64,000 nucleotides of DNA from Sternotherus odoratus (GCA_032164245.1 JAVMKO010000001.1:162493434-162557433); one strand, 5' to 3'. Shown: positions 52,101 to 63,434, counted from the stretch's first letter. Made by a program: numbers and translations. The notes: a model not told the origin generated them from the letters alone.

Positions 52101-54368
52101 TGTTTAGCGTGTTTTCTTAACAGCTTATATTAATATTGAAAATGTGATATTTGTCATCTTATAGCATTGTCAGACACTGGCTTTTAGACTTTAAAAATAT
52201 AAATATTTCACAATTTTTACTCTTTGAATTAAATTCTATCCTTTACTGCACATGTTCACTTCCTCTAGATTCTGGTGAGACTTAGAGGGCTGGTCTACAG
52301 TAAGGGGAGGGATCGACCCAAGATATGCAACTTCAGCTATGTGAATAACGTAGCTGAAGTCGGCGTATCTTCGTCCGATTTACCTGCTGTCCTCATGGCA
52401 GCGGTGTTTGGCGGCGCGCTCTCTTGTTGACAGCAAGCTGGAGTTCCGGAGTTGATGAAGGCCAAACGGGGACCAGAGTTGATGGGAATCGTCAAAAGAC
52501 ATGCCCCTTTACCTATGCGTATGCAAGGACAGAATTTGATGATTAAAATTATGACCTGTACCACTTGCAGTATATTAAAGTTCTCTTTTGTTCAGATCAC
52601 AAAATAAATCTTTGCACCTTGTTTCTTCTGTCACAAGAAACTTCATGCAGTCTGATATTGCTGAGTTCTGGGATGTGTTCCCAAGTTTTCACACTGAAAA
52701 ATGTTTGTTCAAAGATGCCCTTGTGACATTTTTAAAACTATCACAGTTGTGATATCTAAGCTTTTTTATAAAATAAAATCATAATTTTAGTGTTCATGGA
52801 AAAGATGCAATTTCACATAAATAAAGACTGAAATTTGACTATCCACATACTAGATATTACATGGTATAGTGGCAGTGCAGGCTTCCCCACATTGAGGCAC
52901 ATCTGTGTTGTGAGGCAGTCTTGGCTTGGAGGGACTTGAATAGACTTGGAGACTGTGCTACTATCTATGTCAACTTTTGGTTTCTGTTGAGACTGACAAG
53001 TTGCAGTGGTTGTTTTTGTGGTATGGCTCCTTTTCAATTCCAAATAGGCCATCAAACAATCATCATATGGTTACAACTTCTGATTGCTGTTGATATGAAC
53101 TGAGGTTGAACCAATAAGTTATAGATGATTGGCTCTAAATCTTCTTACCAATCCACTGAGCCATAATGTCTCTAATTTGTCACTAATGTATAATTGTCAC
53201 TAATATATAATGATGAATGGTCACATGGCCACTATTTTCTCTGTTCCTTTTCATGACAGAAAAACACCACTGATTATTTTGTCTGTCAGAATTTCCAACT
53301 TTATAATGTTCTCAAACTCACTTCAGACCAGTGCAGTTACAGATACCTCTGGAGCAAAAAGTACAAGCCAGTCTATAAGTAATATTTAGTAACTTGTTAT
53401 TAAATGCTAATCCATCAGTTGTTAGAAAAATATCTCTTCTCCCATATTCCAATCATACTGTTACTGCATATCCTAAAGTTGCTTTTATGTATTTCTGGAA
53501 GAGTAACAACTTAGACTGCCACCTCCCTACTTACTGTACAATGTTAGGTTGCACTTCCACATTATGCAAAATGGGATTGTCTGTTCAGTTCTTCTAACCT
53601 GCAAAATATTTCAGAGGTGGCCCCAGGTGCAAGGGTTTTAAAAGAAAGATTGGAAGATTTCTGCACCACCAGTGAAAACCCATAATTGTTTCTTGGGTTT
53701 TTCCTTGCAGTCATTTTGTATGGAAATATTCTTGCAGGCCAACAAAATAAGTAAGCTTTGTTATTGTATTATTATTAAACATTACTACTATTAAACATTT
53801 ATGTTGTGGTGCCTAAAAGCCCCAATCAGAAGAGGGGCTCCATAGTCCTGGGTGGCAGTGCTGTACAAGGACATAGTGAAAGACAGTATGTGCTTTTGAA
53901 GAGCTCATAATTTTCGCTCTGGATCCTGCAAATAGCTCCATGCAGCCCCTTTCATTATAGTAGGGCTCTGGATGGATGTAAGAGTAGAGCTCAAAGCCTA
54001 TCTGGACAAGATGGATACACTTCAATAGATAGACAATGTACAAGTAAAATGTCAAAGTTCAATTTTTTTAAAAAAGATTTCCCCAATTAACTCCTCCTTT
54101 ATATTTCCTTTATTCCTGATTTTAAATATTTATTTCAATGGATTTGTCAAAAAGTCCTGTTTCTTGTAGAAGTAAGGAATGTTTCAGTCCAGATGTTCAC
54201 ATTGATTCAAAATTGATTTTTTGATAGAAATGCAAGAAGATTGCACAAAGCACAGATGACGTGATCGTGAACAAGCCTCATGATTCTGATGAAGAGGAGG
54301 AGGAACGCCCTTTCTATAATCATCCTTTTAAACTCAATGAACCCAAACCCTTTTTTTTCAACATAAGT
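31014..54368 (+). CDS. SON: SON (nuclear-speckle splicing cofactor), 5' and central coding part, 5 exons
   Basis: Exons 31014-31108, 31792-31958, 34534-47595, 51805-51968 and 54228-54368 join in phase with GT-AG introns. They give about 4,543 residues and the frame continues off the right end. SON is a large Arg/Ser-rich nuclear-speckle protein that binds nucleic acid and supports splicing of weak introns. The assignment rests on the start MATNIEQIFRSFVVSKFREI, the exon 2 motif IVQKIEEVLSGALDTEL, and the lysine-rich block in exon 3. Downstream support is RRSRS...SPKRLTDLG, exon 4 DKAQLLEIAKANAAAMCAKA, and exon 5 with HDSDEEEEERPFYNHPFKL. The G-patch and double-stranded RNA-binding domains are expected right of the window. 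The central exon is about twice the mammalian size and its repeats differ from the mammalian ones. Confidence 0.97.
31792..31958 (+). CDS. SON: SON exon 2
   Basis: The acceptor CTCGGTTAG and donor GTAAAT bound 167 bases. The reading is GKVEGQQNGETIPAEQANTS and onward to NDQIVQKIEEVLSGALDTEL. IVQKIEEVLSG is a conserved SON motif. Phases match exon 1 (two bases in) and exon 3 (one base out). Confidence 0.95.
31959..34533 (+). other. SON intron 2
   Basis: A 2.6 kb intron with a pyrimidine-rich 3' end. Only one weak old repeat was noticed; no gene. Confidence 0.85.
33635..33735. repeat. Ancient short interspersed repeat
   Basis: GAGCCCAATTCTGCAAGTAT with TTTCAGTGGCACAACTCA resembles widespread old reptile repeats also seen around 4825-4950. 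Family not determined. Confidence 0.35.
34534..47595 (+). CDS. SON: SON giant repeat exon (exon 3), 13,062 bases
   Basis: The acceptor TTTTTTTAG and donor GTAAGT bound one open frame of about 4,354 codons. In protein order it holds four parts. First is a lysine-rich stretch (about residues 115-147). Next is an acidic Val/Lys/Glu/Ser/Pro repeat region with units like VKDLEAAPESV (about 317-2207). Then comes an Arg/Ser repeat region (about 2210-4440), partly in a strict 30-residue register. Last is a conserved RS end with SRTPIRRKRSRS and SPVRLRRSRS leading to SPKRLTDLG. The uninterrupted frame over 13 kb in repetitive DNA shows the length is under coding constraint. The mammalian MDSQMLAS, DPYRLG and ERSMMS repeats are not seen. 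Long frames on the other strand and other frames here are shadows of the repeats. Confidence 0.96.
35220..40890 (+). repeat. SON: Acidic degenerate coding repeats in SON exon 3
   Basis: About 5.7 kb of degenerate in-frame repeats encode units of roughly 12-20 residues built on V-K/A-D-(L/S)-E-A-x-P-E-S-V. The DNA core is GAAAGATTTGGAAGC followed by CCAGAATCTGTGG. Unit length is irregular, unlike the later 90-base array. Composition is rich in Glu, Val, Ala, Ser, Asp and Pro, so a disordered acidic region is likely (inference). Confidence 0.85.
43209..44102 (+). repeat. SON: 90-base tandem coding array, 9 units plus a 28-codon unit
   Basis: Unit starts fall at 43209, 43299, 43389, 43479, 43569, 43659, 43749, 43839 and 43929, exactly 90 bases apart, then an 84-base unit at 44019. 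Each 30-residue unit reads MSRSKSVEEIEAQEPAERSR followed by SSRPESLERQ with few changes. High DNA identity between units suggests recent expansion or homogenisation. Confidence 0.95.
44463..45854 (+). repeat. SON: 174-base higher-order coding repeat, 8 copies
   Basis: Eight consecutive units start at 44463, 44637, 44811, 44985, 45159, 45333, 45507 and 45681, each exactly 174 bases. Each is a dimer of a 30-codon monomer A (SSRSQSVERIEVQVPSERSR then RSRSKSSERV) and a 28-codon monomer B (MSISKSVEEIVTQEPAERSQ then SPESSERH). Flanking dimers at 44103-44282 and 44283-44462 keep the 180-base form, and a lone A-like monomer follows at 45855. The layout is that of a higher-order repeat made from diverged monomers. 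Confidence 0.95.
48385..49350. mobile_element. TA-flanked MITE with GC-rich cargo
   Basis: Ends CCGTATTTTTCGCCCTATAA and TATATGCCGAAAAATACGG are inverted, flanked by TA (48383-48384, 49351-49352). Inside, GCCGGGGGCGCCCCGGTTCC is repeated about four times (48535-48715) and again inverted (49147-49210). Confidence 0.85.
49997..50015 (+). repeat. Long G homopolymer after a T run
   Basis: A T-run is followed by an uninterrupted G run of about 17-18 bases in the SON intron. Confidence 0.8.
51805..51968 (+). CDS. SON: SON exon 4
   Basis: The acceptor CTTATAG and donor GTAAGC bound 164 bases. With one base from exon 3 they encode DKAQLLEIAKANAAAMCAKA, then GVPLPPSLLPILAPAKKEEK and onward to TIKELTE. 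This is one of the most conserved SON segments. It ends in phase 0. Confidence 0.95.
52285..52430. mobile_element. TIR-type MITE fragment, copy 1
   Basis: GGGCTGGTCTACAGTAAG and CTTCAGCTATGTGAATAACG followed by TAGCTGAAGTCGGCGTATCT form inverted segments. The same segments occur in 61375-61650. Confidence 0.6.
53760..53925 (+). repeat. Ancient MIR-related SINE
   Basis: GTGGTGCCTAAAAGCCCCAA, GTGCTGTACAAGGACATAGT and AAGAGCTCATAAT follow a common amniote core-SINE pattern. Confidence 0.5.
54228..54368 (+). CDS. SON: SON exon 5, last one in the window
   Basis: The acceptor TTTGATAG and donor GTAAGT bound 141 bases, 47 codons in phase 0. The translation is KCKKIAQSTDDVIVNKPHDS, DEEEEERPFYNHPFKLNEPK and PFFFNIS. 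It matches SON around the acidic DEEEEE run and FYNHPFKL. A GT two bases earlier is a possible alternative donor but is a poorer consensus. Confidence 0.93.
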
Positions 54369-54746
54369 GTAAGTATTTTCATCAATTATAAATTACAAGT
54401 TTTAATTTTGTTTTATTTTAGCAAACTTACGTAGGTACAGAAAAAACAAATTGTGTGACCCTTATCAATGGAGGAAATTTTAATTTATTACAGTATTATA
54501 GTTTTTATCTTGACATGGATTTGCAACGGAATGCTAATAAAATTTCAACATAGATATACCTACTTGAATGCCATAGTAAGAGACTGGTCCAAAGCCCATG
54601 AAATTCATGGCCAAGTTAAGAGAAACTTTTGGTGCCAGATTAAAACTAATTATTTTTCTTTCTAGAGACATTGTCTGATTAAAATTAATGTATTTAAAAA
54701 CAACTGATTTCCTTTAACAGTTTTTTAAAGCTAATTTTTCAGTATT

Positions 54747-54835
54747 GATAGTAGTACCTCAGAGTTATGGACACCTTTAGAATGGAGGTGGCAGTTATCC
54801 GCAACTCCAAAATGATCGTAACTCTGAACACAACG
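54747..54835. mobile_element. Tigger-like element fragment
   Basis: TACCTCAGAGTTATGGACAC and GATCGTAACTCTGAACAC resemble the end of a Tigger/pogo family. The far end was not found. Confidence 0.4.
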
Positions 54836-55872
54836 CAGCTCCGGCTCCAGCAGTTCACATTCCATGCTAGGTTCCAGAGGCAGCTAGGTACTTCCTTGCA
54901 GGCACCTTCTTTCACAGCCTGGGAAGCTTTTCCCTCTCTGAACTGGGGTGGAGTGGGAGGGGCACTGGTGTGAAAACAGTGTGCACCGCCCATCCCACGT
55001 GTTGGGGGGGGGAGGGTGAAAACAGAACCCATGGCTTACAGGAAAGCAGCTGGTAGCCAGGGCTCACTGCTTTGCCTGTGAATTTTAGTGTCTTCAACTC
55101 CTAGCTGTAAATGGGTGCCTGGCATGTAGGGGTTGGGGATAGGGTTGGGGACAGACAGTCCAGCTATGCCTACCTTTAAGTGCAATAGAGGTAAAGTAAA
55201 GGTTTTATTCTTTTTTTAAAAAAAAACAAAAAAAAAAAACCTGGGCTGATAATGCTGTAAATTATTGAGGTTCCTGACACTTCCCATTAAAGGATCATGT
55301 TTTCAGTTGCTTGTAACTTTGCCAGACTTTAAGCATTTGTGTTTAGGTTTTCATGCCAGATGGCTGCCTAAGGCTGAAGATACTTTTCTGGAAATTTTCA
55401 ACCAAAATGGTTAATCTGTTTCTGAAAATGAACCTAGGGAAAATGCCTTTGTTTTCCAATGTTAAAAGATTCTGGCAACTTTTTTTTTTTTTTTTTTTAA
55501 ACAGCTTTAGCACCTCTATGCATTGAAATTTAGGGATGTGGCTTTTGTATTAGGGATGTGCCTCTTGCTGTGCCCTTGAAAATCTGACCAAATATGGCCA
55601 CGTTATAACCCTTTGAAAAATATTACTTCACACATGTTCATAGAGATTTCTTCATATTTCATCTAAAATCTCTGAAAATGTCATCCTTACTGAGCATGCC
55701 TGAATATCTCTCAGCTCCTGGTGCTGACTTGGCTTCACAGGATGTGGCGATCAAATTCCTGAAGAATATAAAAAAATGTGTAGTTAAAGGAAATGCTTTG
55801 TTTTTAAGGCTGCTATTGTTTGTTACCCAGATGAGGCTCAGAATAAGAAATTAAGCAATGTAACTGTGTAGA

Positions 55873-56468
55873 GAATAGCAAAAGGGCCCGGCATTGCTCG
55901 GGTCAGTCGGAGGTGGGGAGGGGACAGACAGCTGACACCCCCTGACCAACCCCGGCTCACTTACCCCCGATCAAACCCGACACCCACACCTGACCCCCCC
56001 CAACAAACCCAACACCCCCACCTCACTTACCGTCCGACCAAACCCAACTCGGATCCGTCGCAGGTGGGGAGGGGGCACAGAGCCGAGGGATTCCGGGGAC
56101 CTTCGCAGGTGGGGGGGGGGCACAGGGCTGATGGATTCCGGGGTTCTGTTGGGAGGGGGGAGGGGCAGAGAACTGAGGGATTTCCGGGGTTCCGTTGGAG
56201 GAGGGAGGGGCAGTGAGCTGAGCGAGTGCGGTGTCTGTTGGAGGGGGTATTATGACATCATCACCACCTAGCTGCCCAGCCGATGTGATTGGCCCTTAAA
56301 GACTTTCACCCTTGGGGGGCGTCAGAGGTGAGCTCCAAAAATTTTTCGACCCTTACGACCATCTAGACCCCAAGACCTCTAACTGTACCAAATTTCAAGT
56401 CTCTAGCTCAAACGGTGCGGGAGGAGTTCGCAGTCATACATACACCACTTGACTTTTATATATATAGA
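55873..56468 (+). mobile_element. Unclassified dispersed element, tandem copy 1
   Basis: It begins near GGCCCGGCATTGCTCGGGTC and ends CTTTTATATATATAGA. It is directly followed by a similar, slightly longer copy. Confidence 0.7.
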
Positions 56469-57122
56469 CTAGCATAAGTGCCCGGCGTTGCTCGGGTCAG
56501 TCGGAGGTGGGGAGGGGACAGACAGCTGACACCCCCTGACCAACCCCAACACCCCCCGGCTCACTTACCCCCCCGACCAAACCTGACACCCCCACCTGAC
56601 CCCCCCGACCGAACCCGACACCCCCACCTCACTTACCGTCCGACCAAACCCAACTCGGATCCGTCGCAGGTGGGGAGGGGGCACAGAGCTGAGGGATTCC
56701 GGGGTCCTTTGCAGGTGGGGAGGGGGCACAGAGCTGAGGGATTCCGGGGACCTTCGCAGGTGGGGGGGGGCACAGAGCTGAGGGATTTCCGGGGTTCCGT
56801 TGGGAGGGGGGAGGGGCAGAGAACTGAGGGATTTCCGGGGTTCCATTGGAGGAGGGAGGGGCAGTGAGCTGAGCGAGTGCGGTGTCTGTTGGAGGGGGTA
56901 TTATGACATCATCACCACCCAGCTGCCCAGCTGATGTGATTGGCCTTGAAAGACTTTCACCCCTGGGGGGCGTCAGAGGTGAGATCCGGAAAATTTTCGA
57001 CCCTTACGACCATCCGGATCCCAAGACCTCTAACTGTACCAAATTTCAAGTCTCTAGCTCAAACGGTGCGGGAGTAGTTCGCGGTCATACATACATCCAC
57101 CATTTGACTTTTATATATATAG
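56469..57122 (+). mobile_element. Unclassified dispersed element, tandem copy 2
   Basis: It begins near GCCCGGCGTTGCTCGGGTCA and ends CTTTTATATATATAGA. It shares nearly the whole sequence of copy 1, including CCAAATTTCAAGTCTCTAGC. The GGGATTCCGGGG-type unit is present in extra copies. No coding frame is supported. Confidence 0.7.
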
Positions 57123-57144
57123 AGGATAGATCTATCGATCTATC

Positions 57145-57570
57145 GATAGAAAACTAGCATGTAGCCTTGCATAATGCTGCTTATTTAATACAGTTCTCAT
57201 GCTGGCAGCAAGTACTTATAGTACTTTATATTGTTTTGTTTTTCAGTGCAGTTATGTAACAGAAAAAAATCTACATTTGTAAGTTGCACTTGACGATAAA
57301 GAGATTGCACTATGGTACTTGTATGAGGTGAATTGAAAAATACTATTTTATCATTTTTACAGTGCAAATTTGTAATAAAAATAAGTAGTGAGCAGTGTAC
57401 ACTTTGTACATTGTTATAATTGAAATCAACATATTTGAAAATGTAGAAAAACATCCCAAATATTTAATAAATTTCAATAGGTAGTCTAACAGTGCAATTA
57501 AAACTGATTAATCGTTATTTTTTTTCAGTTAATCATGTTAGTTAACTGCAATTAATTGACAGCCCTTGTA
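57145..57570. repeat. Dispersed amniote repeat with ATTAAT-rich end
   Basis: TGAAATCAACATATTTGAAA and GTGCAATTAAAACTGATTAA, ending TAATTGACAGCCCT, follow a pattern I recognise from many amniote genomes. Its class is uncertain, probably a DNA transposon. Confidence 0.45.
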
Positions 57571-58238
57571 TAATTACTGAGGATTATTCACATTGTTTGG
57601 TTTCATTTTCATGAACTAAAGTTAGGAGCATTTGAAAAATGCATATGGAGCACATGGAGTAGCTTTCTGCTATAACACTTGGAGGTGTACACTTAAAGAT
57701 AAGCGCAGACAGCATGCGTTGTCAGCTTAGGAATTGCATGCTTTTCAAAACTGGTTTAAAAGACTAGTCTGAGTGCCCCCTCTTGACCTGCACCCAACCA
57801 ATTCTTGTCTAGCCTTCACCTGCTTTGTACACCTTCCAGAAAGCAGCTTGAAGTGATCTAAATGTGCAGATCAATGTTAGCTGTCTAAGGTGATCTAAAT
57901 GTTTAGATCAGTTTAAACTGCAAAAAACCCCCACCCATAATTTATGGAAATGGAGCAGCTGGAGTACTGTCGAGGTGAGCATAGCTAAGCTCTAAAAAGT
58001 CTGGGGTAATGAAAAATAACCTTAATTCTGTCTCCTCTTTATATTCAAGACGATATGTTATCTTAGGTGCATATATCTAAAATGTATGGTTTCAATTGAT
58101 AAGCTGATTATGTGATTGCATGCTATTTGCATAAAGAGGCAGAGTTAAGGTTGATTGCATGGTTCATATTAATTTTCATGTTCCTTGATTTTTGTTCTCT
58201 TTAATATTACGCTAATATGTTTTTTTTTCTATATATAA

Positions 58239-58421
58239 TACACCGAACCCTCGCTATAGCCCATGTTGCTATAGCGCGGGTTCACGTACAGTGCTGTTGT
58301 TGCCATGGATCCCAAATTTAAATATTTAAATTGGGATCCATCGCAATGCGGTCCCTGCGTTAGTGCGCAACCACACATGGATTCCAAACCCTGGTGTATA
58401 GTGAGGGTCGGTCTGGTGTAC
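58239..58421. mobile_element. Short TIR element with palindromic centre
   Basis: TACACCGAACCCTCGCTAT and the inverse of TATAGTGAGGGTCGGTCTGG form the ends. The centre (58305-58341) is a near-perfect palindrome around AAATTTAAATATTTAAATT. Tigger-like (inference). Confidence 0.6.
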
Positions 58422-61185
58422 ATGTCATCTGGAAATAAAAGTTGGGTAATTAGGACACCAGCTGAAGCAAGATTGTTTGAGTCCCTCTAACTCTCCACTT
58501 GTCAATATCAAATATATTTTTAACCAGTTTAGAATTAACAGATATTTAAACTGAATCAGTATATTAACATTAAAAAAAAAATAATAATATTCATTAAATG
58601 TGGTATTTGTGTAGATCACCCACCATCTTAAGAAGTTTGTTTTCTGGTCTTACAGAGAGTTTCCGATGTATTTTTGCCAGGTTATCTACCATGACCAGGT
58701 GTATGTGGAAATAGTCTGTGATCAAACTAGTCACTAGTACGAGAAGCTTATTAAGAGGTAGCTGAACACTGTGGATGAGTGACATCCACTTTATTACACT
58801 ATCATTTTCTAACACTACTAACTGCATAACACTTTATGTAGTACAAACAGAGCAGGAACGGCAGGACTGTTTAAAAGTTAGGTTTCTTCAAAAACACATT
58901 TTTCTCCTTGGTGAAATTTTTCTCCAGATCTTGGAACTGAAAGGTGTAATCATTCTTTTTAACCACAGCTGGTAAACTTGGCTTTTTTATATTTGTAGCA
59001 GATAAGGTATGAAAGGATTTGGCAGGTCCTCAGGAGTTCTGATTAATGCTAGAAACTCCTGAAAACAGATACGCCCTTTTATTTAAACAGTTTTCCAATA
59101 CAGCATACTTAAGGTTGGTATGGTGGGTTTTTTTGTTTTTTTTTTGAGTTACAGGTATTGGTAGGAACACACTGACTTTAAATTAATTAGAATGGAGTTC
59201 AGCCACTCTTAATCTGTTGACAATTTCAGAAACACACCGTAGTTTCTTTGGAGGTTGGAGGAAGAAGTAGTGGTGCCTTCTTTACATGTAAAGGTCTCAA
59301 TCGTGTAAATACTTACGGTTTTTGTACTTGGGAGAGTTTCACCAGTTATATAGCTGTAGTTAAATCAATATTGTTATACCGGTATAACTCCTCATCAGGA
59401 CACTCTTATTTTGGAGTAAGAGAGGCTTAGTTTAAATCACTTCCAAAATGTGTCCAGAATAAGTCTGTCCACACAAGGAGTTATACCAATATAACCAGTG
59501 GTATAAATCCATACCCTATTTTCTACTAGTATAACTTCTCAGTATAGAGAAGCTCTTACTCATGTGTTTAGCTATTTACAGGATAAACACTGGTTGTGTG
59601 AGGGCTGAGCAAAAGATACTGTCATTGCTGCTTAATGTAGAAACTAGAGGCTTAAAAATAGTTAATTAGGGAAGGCTAAGTTTTTGAAGTCCATTGTGAG
59701 AGAGAAGAACAGTGAACAGCCTTCTTCATCACTTGCCTTCATTTTAAATCAATCTAACAAATGCACTTCCTTGTTTGTTGGGGACATTCAGCACGTGCTT
59801 CTAAAGTTGCTGAATTTTAATAGTCCTTCGCAGGTCAACCTTAATTTTATATAAAGAATCATCTACATTATATAATATCTGTGTATCATCATGTGTGTGT
59901 ATCTTGGGTCCATCAGCCTGCACAAACATTTTCAGAGTGTGTGTGTGTATGTAAATAATTGGCTGATGACTGCAAAATTTCATCAAAGGACTCTGATAAC
60001 CTCATAAATAGAGTGTTCTAGTCTTTGTGGTTGTCCTCAGAAACCCCAGATGACATTTCTGTCTATTTCCTGATTATCAGTTAACACCAAAAAGCATATG
60101 TATGTATAATATCCCATCACTTTTATTATAATTGTGTGATGTCTTACCTGCTATATTATAATTTTCAGAAATAGAATACTGTATTAAGACATTCACCAGA
60201 CAAAGAGATTCCACCTGATTTTCTTGTTTGGAGATTCACATTTGTTGTCAATACTGATTTTTATTTATAGTTCCTCTTCCCTCAGAAAGAGTCCCGTTTG
60301 ACTTCTGCTTTTTCTTTTTCATGCATCTGGTTCTTTCTGCTGATTTATCTATACATGTATGAATTGCATGGGTACATGGGATGTAAGAAATGTTGAGTAC
60401 TAAGGCACTGCTCCTGGAAGCTGCTCTTTTGGGGTATGCCCCTGTTGACTTCCAAGAGATTCTGAATGGAGCAGTTTGTAGAAGTGAGGTCCACGTATGC
60501 CAAAACAGTTTTAAGTAGTAAACATAGTAATAAAGTTCCAAGACCACTTAAGGTGGGCAAGTGTTTTTAGCAGATGGGTTCTGTTCACTAGAAAAAGCTT
60601 CCATAACATTCTTGATAAAAGGAAGCTTAAGCTGTGGGACAGGGTGAAAGGATTGGTTTTGAGGAGTAGTGGAGAATGAAGAAGTGAGTAGTTACCCCTC
60701 TTCTAGATTCCTAGAAGTCTGTCATCCATAAAGGATATTATTAGGTAAAACAATTGCCTTTTCTCTCTTGAACTTGTTTTATATCCTGTATTGGGGAGCA
60801 AAATTGATAAACTTCGAGCATATTTTATGTAAGAGCAGACTGCATTAGCATTAATTTATTGGGCAATTGGCAGCATGTTCTTCTTGAAATTGCTTGGGAC
60901 TTAGCAAGTGTCAGATTTCTTTTTTTAAACCATGAGTGGATGAGTGCCTCCACACTGAGGTGGAAATGATCATGCTGTGCAAGTTTCTAAATGATCAGTT
61001 ATGTAGATTAAAGGGTTACTTAGGTTACTACATGCTAGTACTCTGTCTTTCATAAGCAATCTTCAGAAGACCTTGGAGCACAATTGTCAGTTTTTATAAT
61101 TTTTGTTAGGATCACATGATTACATTTCCTTTTGAACCAGAGATCATACGGAATTCTCACTTGTCCATTTAGCTCATGGTCTAGC

Positions 61186-61232
61186 CTCCTCTCCTCTCCT
61201 CTCCTCTCCTCTCCTCTCCTCTCCTCTCCTCT
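61186..61232 (+). repeat. (CTCCT)n microsatellite
   Basis: About nine uninterrupted copies of the pentamer TCTCC. Confidence 0.9.
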
Positions 61233-61374
61233 GTGTTGTCTGCTGGAACTGTCGCCTTCTTGCTGAGTGAAAGGCATCCCACTTAAAGAAAATCCTTTTT
61301 CTTGGTACTATTTTTGTATGCAGAAGTCCTCAGTTGCAACACAGACTGCTATAAATAGCAAGGAACTGAGGTCT

Positions 61375-61650
61375 GAGCTACACTGTGTTTGGGGGGTGGG
61401 GGAGAGGGTTTCAAAAACTTCAGTTACGTTATTCACGTAGCTGAAGTCAAAGTATCTTAGTTCGATTTACCTGGACATCCTCATGGCGGCAAGTCGACCG
61501 TCACAGTTTCCCTGTTGACTCTGCTTACTCCTCCTGCCGAAGTGGAGTACAGGCATTGATTCGGGGATCGATTTATTGCATCTAAACGAGAAATCGATCC
61601 CCAATACATCAAACACTACCCACCCATCCGGTGGTTAGTATAGATGTACC
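61375..61650. mobile_element. TIR-type MITE, copy 2
   Basis: GAGCTACACTGTG at the left and GTATAGATGTACCC at the right are degraded inverted ends. CACGTAGCTGAAGTC and GATCGATTTATTG match the 52285 copy and its wider family. Confidence 0.55.
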
Positions 61651-61851
61651 CTTAGAAACACTGGAATTTGCATCTTCTCAAACTAAAATCTTTTTGGATT
61701 ATATGTCAGCATTATTAAAAAAGAAAAGTTTTTTATCACCTTAAACAGAGCTCAGGGAACGCTGAGAGTTTATTTTTGCTGTTTCCACAGAAAACTGTTT
61801 AAGATTGAGGTGGTCAGCCATGTGTTTTGTAAACGTTCTGGTAATATATTG

Positions 61852-63434
61852 CCGTATTTTCCGGCGTATAAGACGACTTTTTAACCCCGGGAAATCGTCT
61901 CAAAAGTCGGGGGTCGTCTTATACGCCGGGTATAGTCTTATAGGGCGGGTGCTCTGCTCACCCGGTGGCGCGGGGTTGCCCCCCCCCCCCCGGGACTCAG
62001 CGCGGGGGTGGGGCGAGGCGAATGACACCAGGGACACGGACGGGAGCGCCTGGCTCCGGCTAGTCCCGGCTGTACATGAGGCGCCCGCAGCCCGGGCGGG
62101 GCGCGGCGCAGCGACCCACGCGGCTGTGCCAATTTTCCATGGAGTTCTCCCTCGTGAGTCCGGTAACTGCCCCTGCCCCCCGCGGCGCCCCCCTCACCCA
62201 GCCGCCCCGGCGCCCCTCGTCACCAAATGTCCCTGGGCCCGCGGCTCCCCCGCGCTGCCTTTCACCGGCTCCCCTCGCTTCCCCCGCGCTGCCTTTCACC
62301 GGCTCCCCTTGCTTCCCCCGCGCTGCCTTTCACCGGCTCCCCTCGCTTCCCTGTCACCAGACCCCGCTGTGTGCCCCCCCCGTCCCCCCTCACCGGCTCT
62401 CTGGTCCCTCCCCGTTCCTCCCCCCTCCGCTCCCACTCAGCAAATCTCCCTCCCCCGGGCTTCACCTCGCCAGGTCCCGCCCTCCGGCTCCCTCCCTCTG
62501 CTCCAGAGCTCCTACTCCTCGTTTTCCTTCTTCAGAACCTGAGCTCCCCCGTCACCAGACCCAACCCCCTCGGTTCCCCAGCCCACGCTCACCAGGACCG
62601 TCACTCTTGTGCCCCCCGGGGCTTCCCCTTCTTCACTCTACAGTCTGTAGTTCCCCCATCCTCTGCCCCCCCCCCCGGGGTGCTCTCCCCTCCCCCAATA
62701 CTCTGTGTCCTCTCATGGGATTCGCCTCCCCCCCCCACCACTCACCACATCATCTGTGTTCCCCCCAGGACTCTGTCGCTCCTCCCCAACAGACCCTCTG
62801 TGTCCTCCCCTCCACCCAACCCTCTGTGCCCCTTCTTGGGGCTTCCCCCTCCACTTGACCCTCTGTGCCCCCCCCCCCCCCGTCCTCCCAACCTGATCCT
62901 CTGTGACTTCCCTAGGGCACTGTCCCCTCCCCCCATACCCAATCCTCTGTGCATCTGTGCCTTCCCCTGGGACTCTTTGCTCCTCCCACCAGACCCTCTC
63001 CACCCCTCTTGGGGTGCTCTCCCCCCCCTCCCGACTCTCCTTCCCACCCCAATCCTCTTCCCACCCCCCAGGCTCTCCTGTTCCCCTCACCGATCCTCTC
63101 TGCCAACCCCCTCCACTCCACCCGGACTCTCCCTTCCCCCTCATCCGATTCTCTGTGTCATCCCCCTTCGTCCCACTCTGTGACTTCCTTGCGCTCTGCC
63201 CCCCAACCCTTTGTGCCCCCCAGTGCACTTTCTCCCCCATCACCCAATCCTCTGTGCTCCCTCCATACCAGATCCTCTCCCCCCATGTTGCCCGTCACCA
63301 GGACTCCTTTCTCTAACTCTAACTAAAATATTTTACTACAGTATTTGGTTCAGAATCTTTTTTTTCTAGATTTTCCTCCTTTAAAATTAGGTGCGTCTTA
63401 TATGCCGGAGCGTCTTATATGGCGAAAAATACGG
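61852..63434. mobile_element. Large MITE of the 48385 family with C-rich interior
   Basis: Ends CCGTATTTTCCGGCGTATAA and TATATGGCGAAAAATACGG are inverted, with TA on the right flank only. The interior is 1.3 kb of C-rich, proline-like sequence with repeated CTTTCACCGGCTCCCCT. No transposase is visible. Confidence 0.8.

Larger units (their letters stand above)
51969..54227 (+). other. SON intron 4
   Basis: A 2.3 kb intron with a MITE fragment (52285) and an old SINE (53760). Nothing coding is seen. Confidence 0.85.

Noticed and set aside
62076..63183. Proline/serine-rich frames of 260 and 318 codons
   Set aside because: C-rich interior of a MITE; open in several frames, with no conserved motif.
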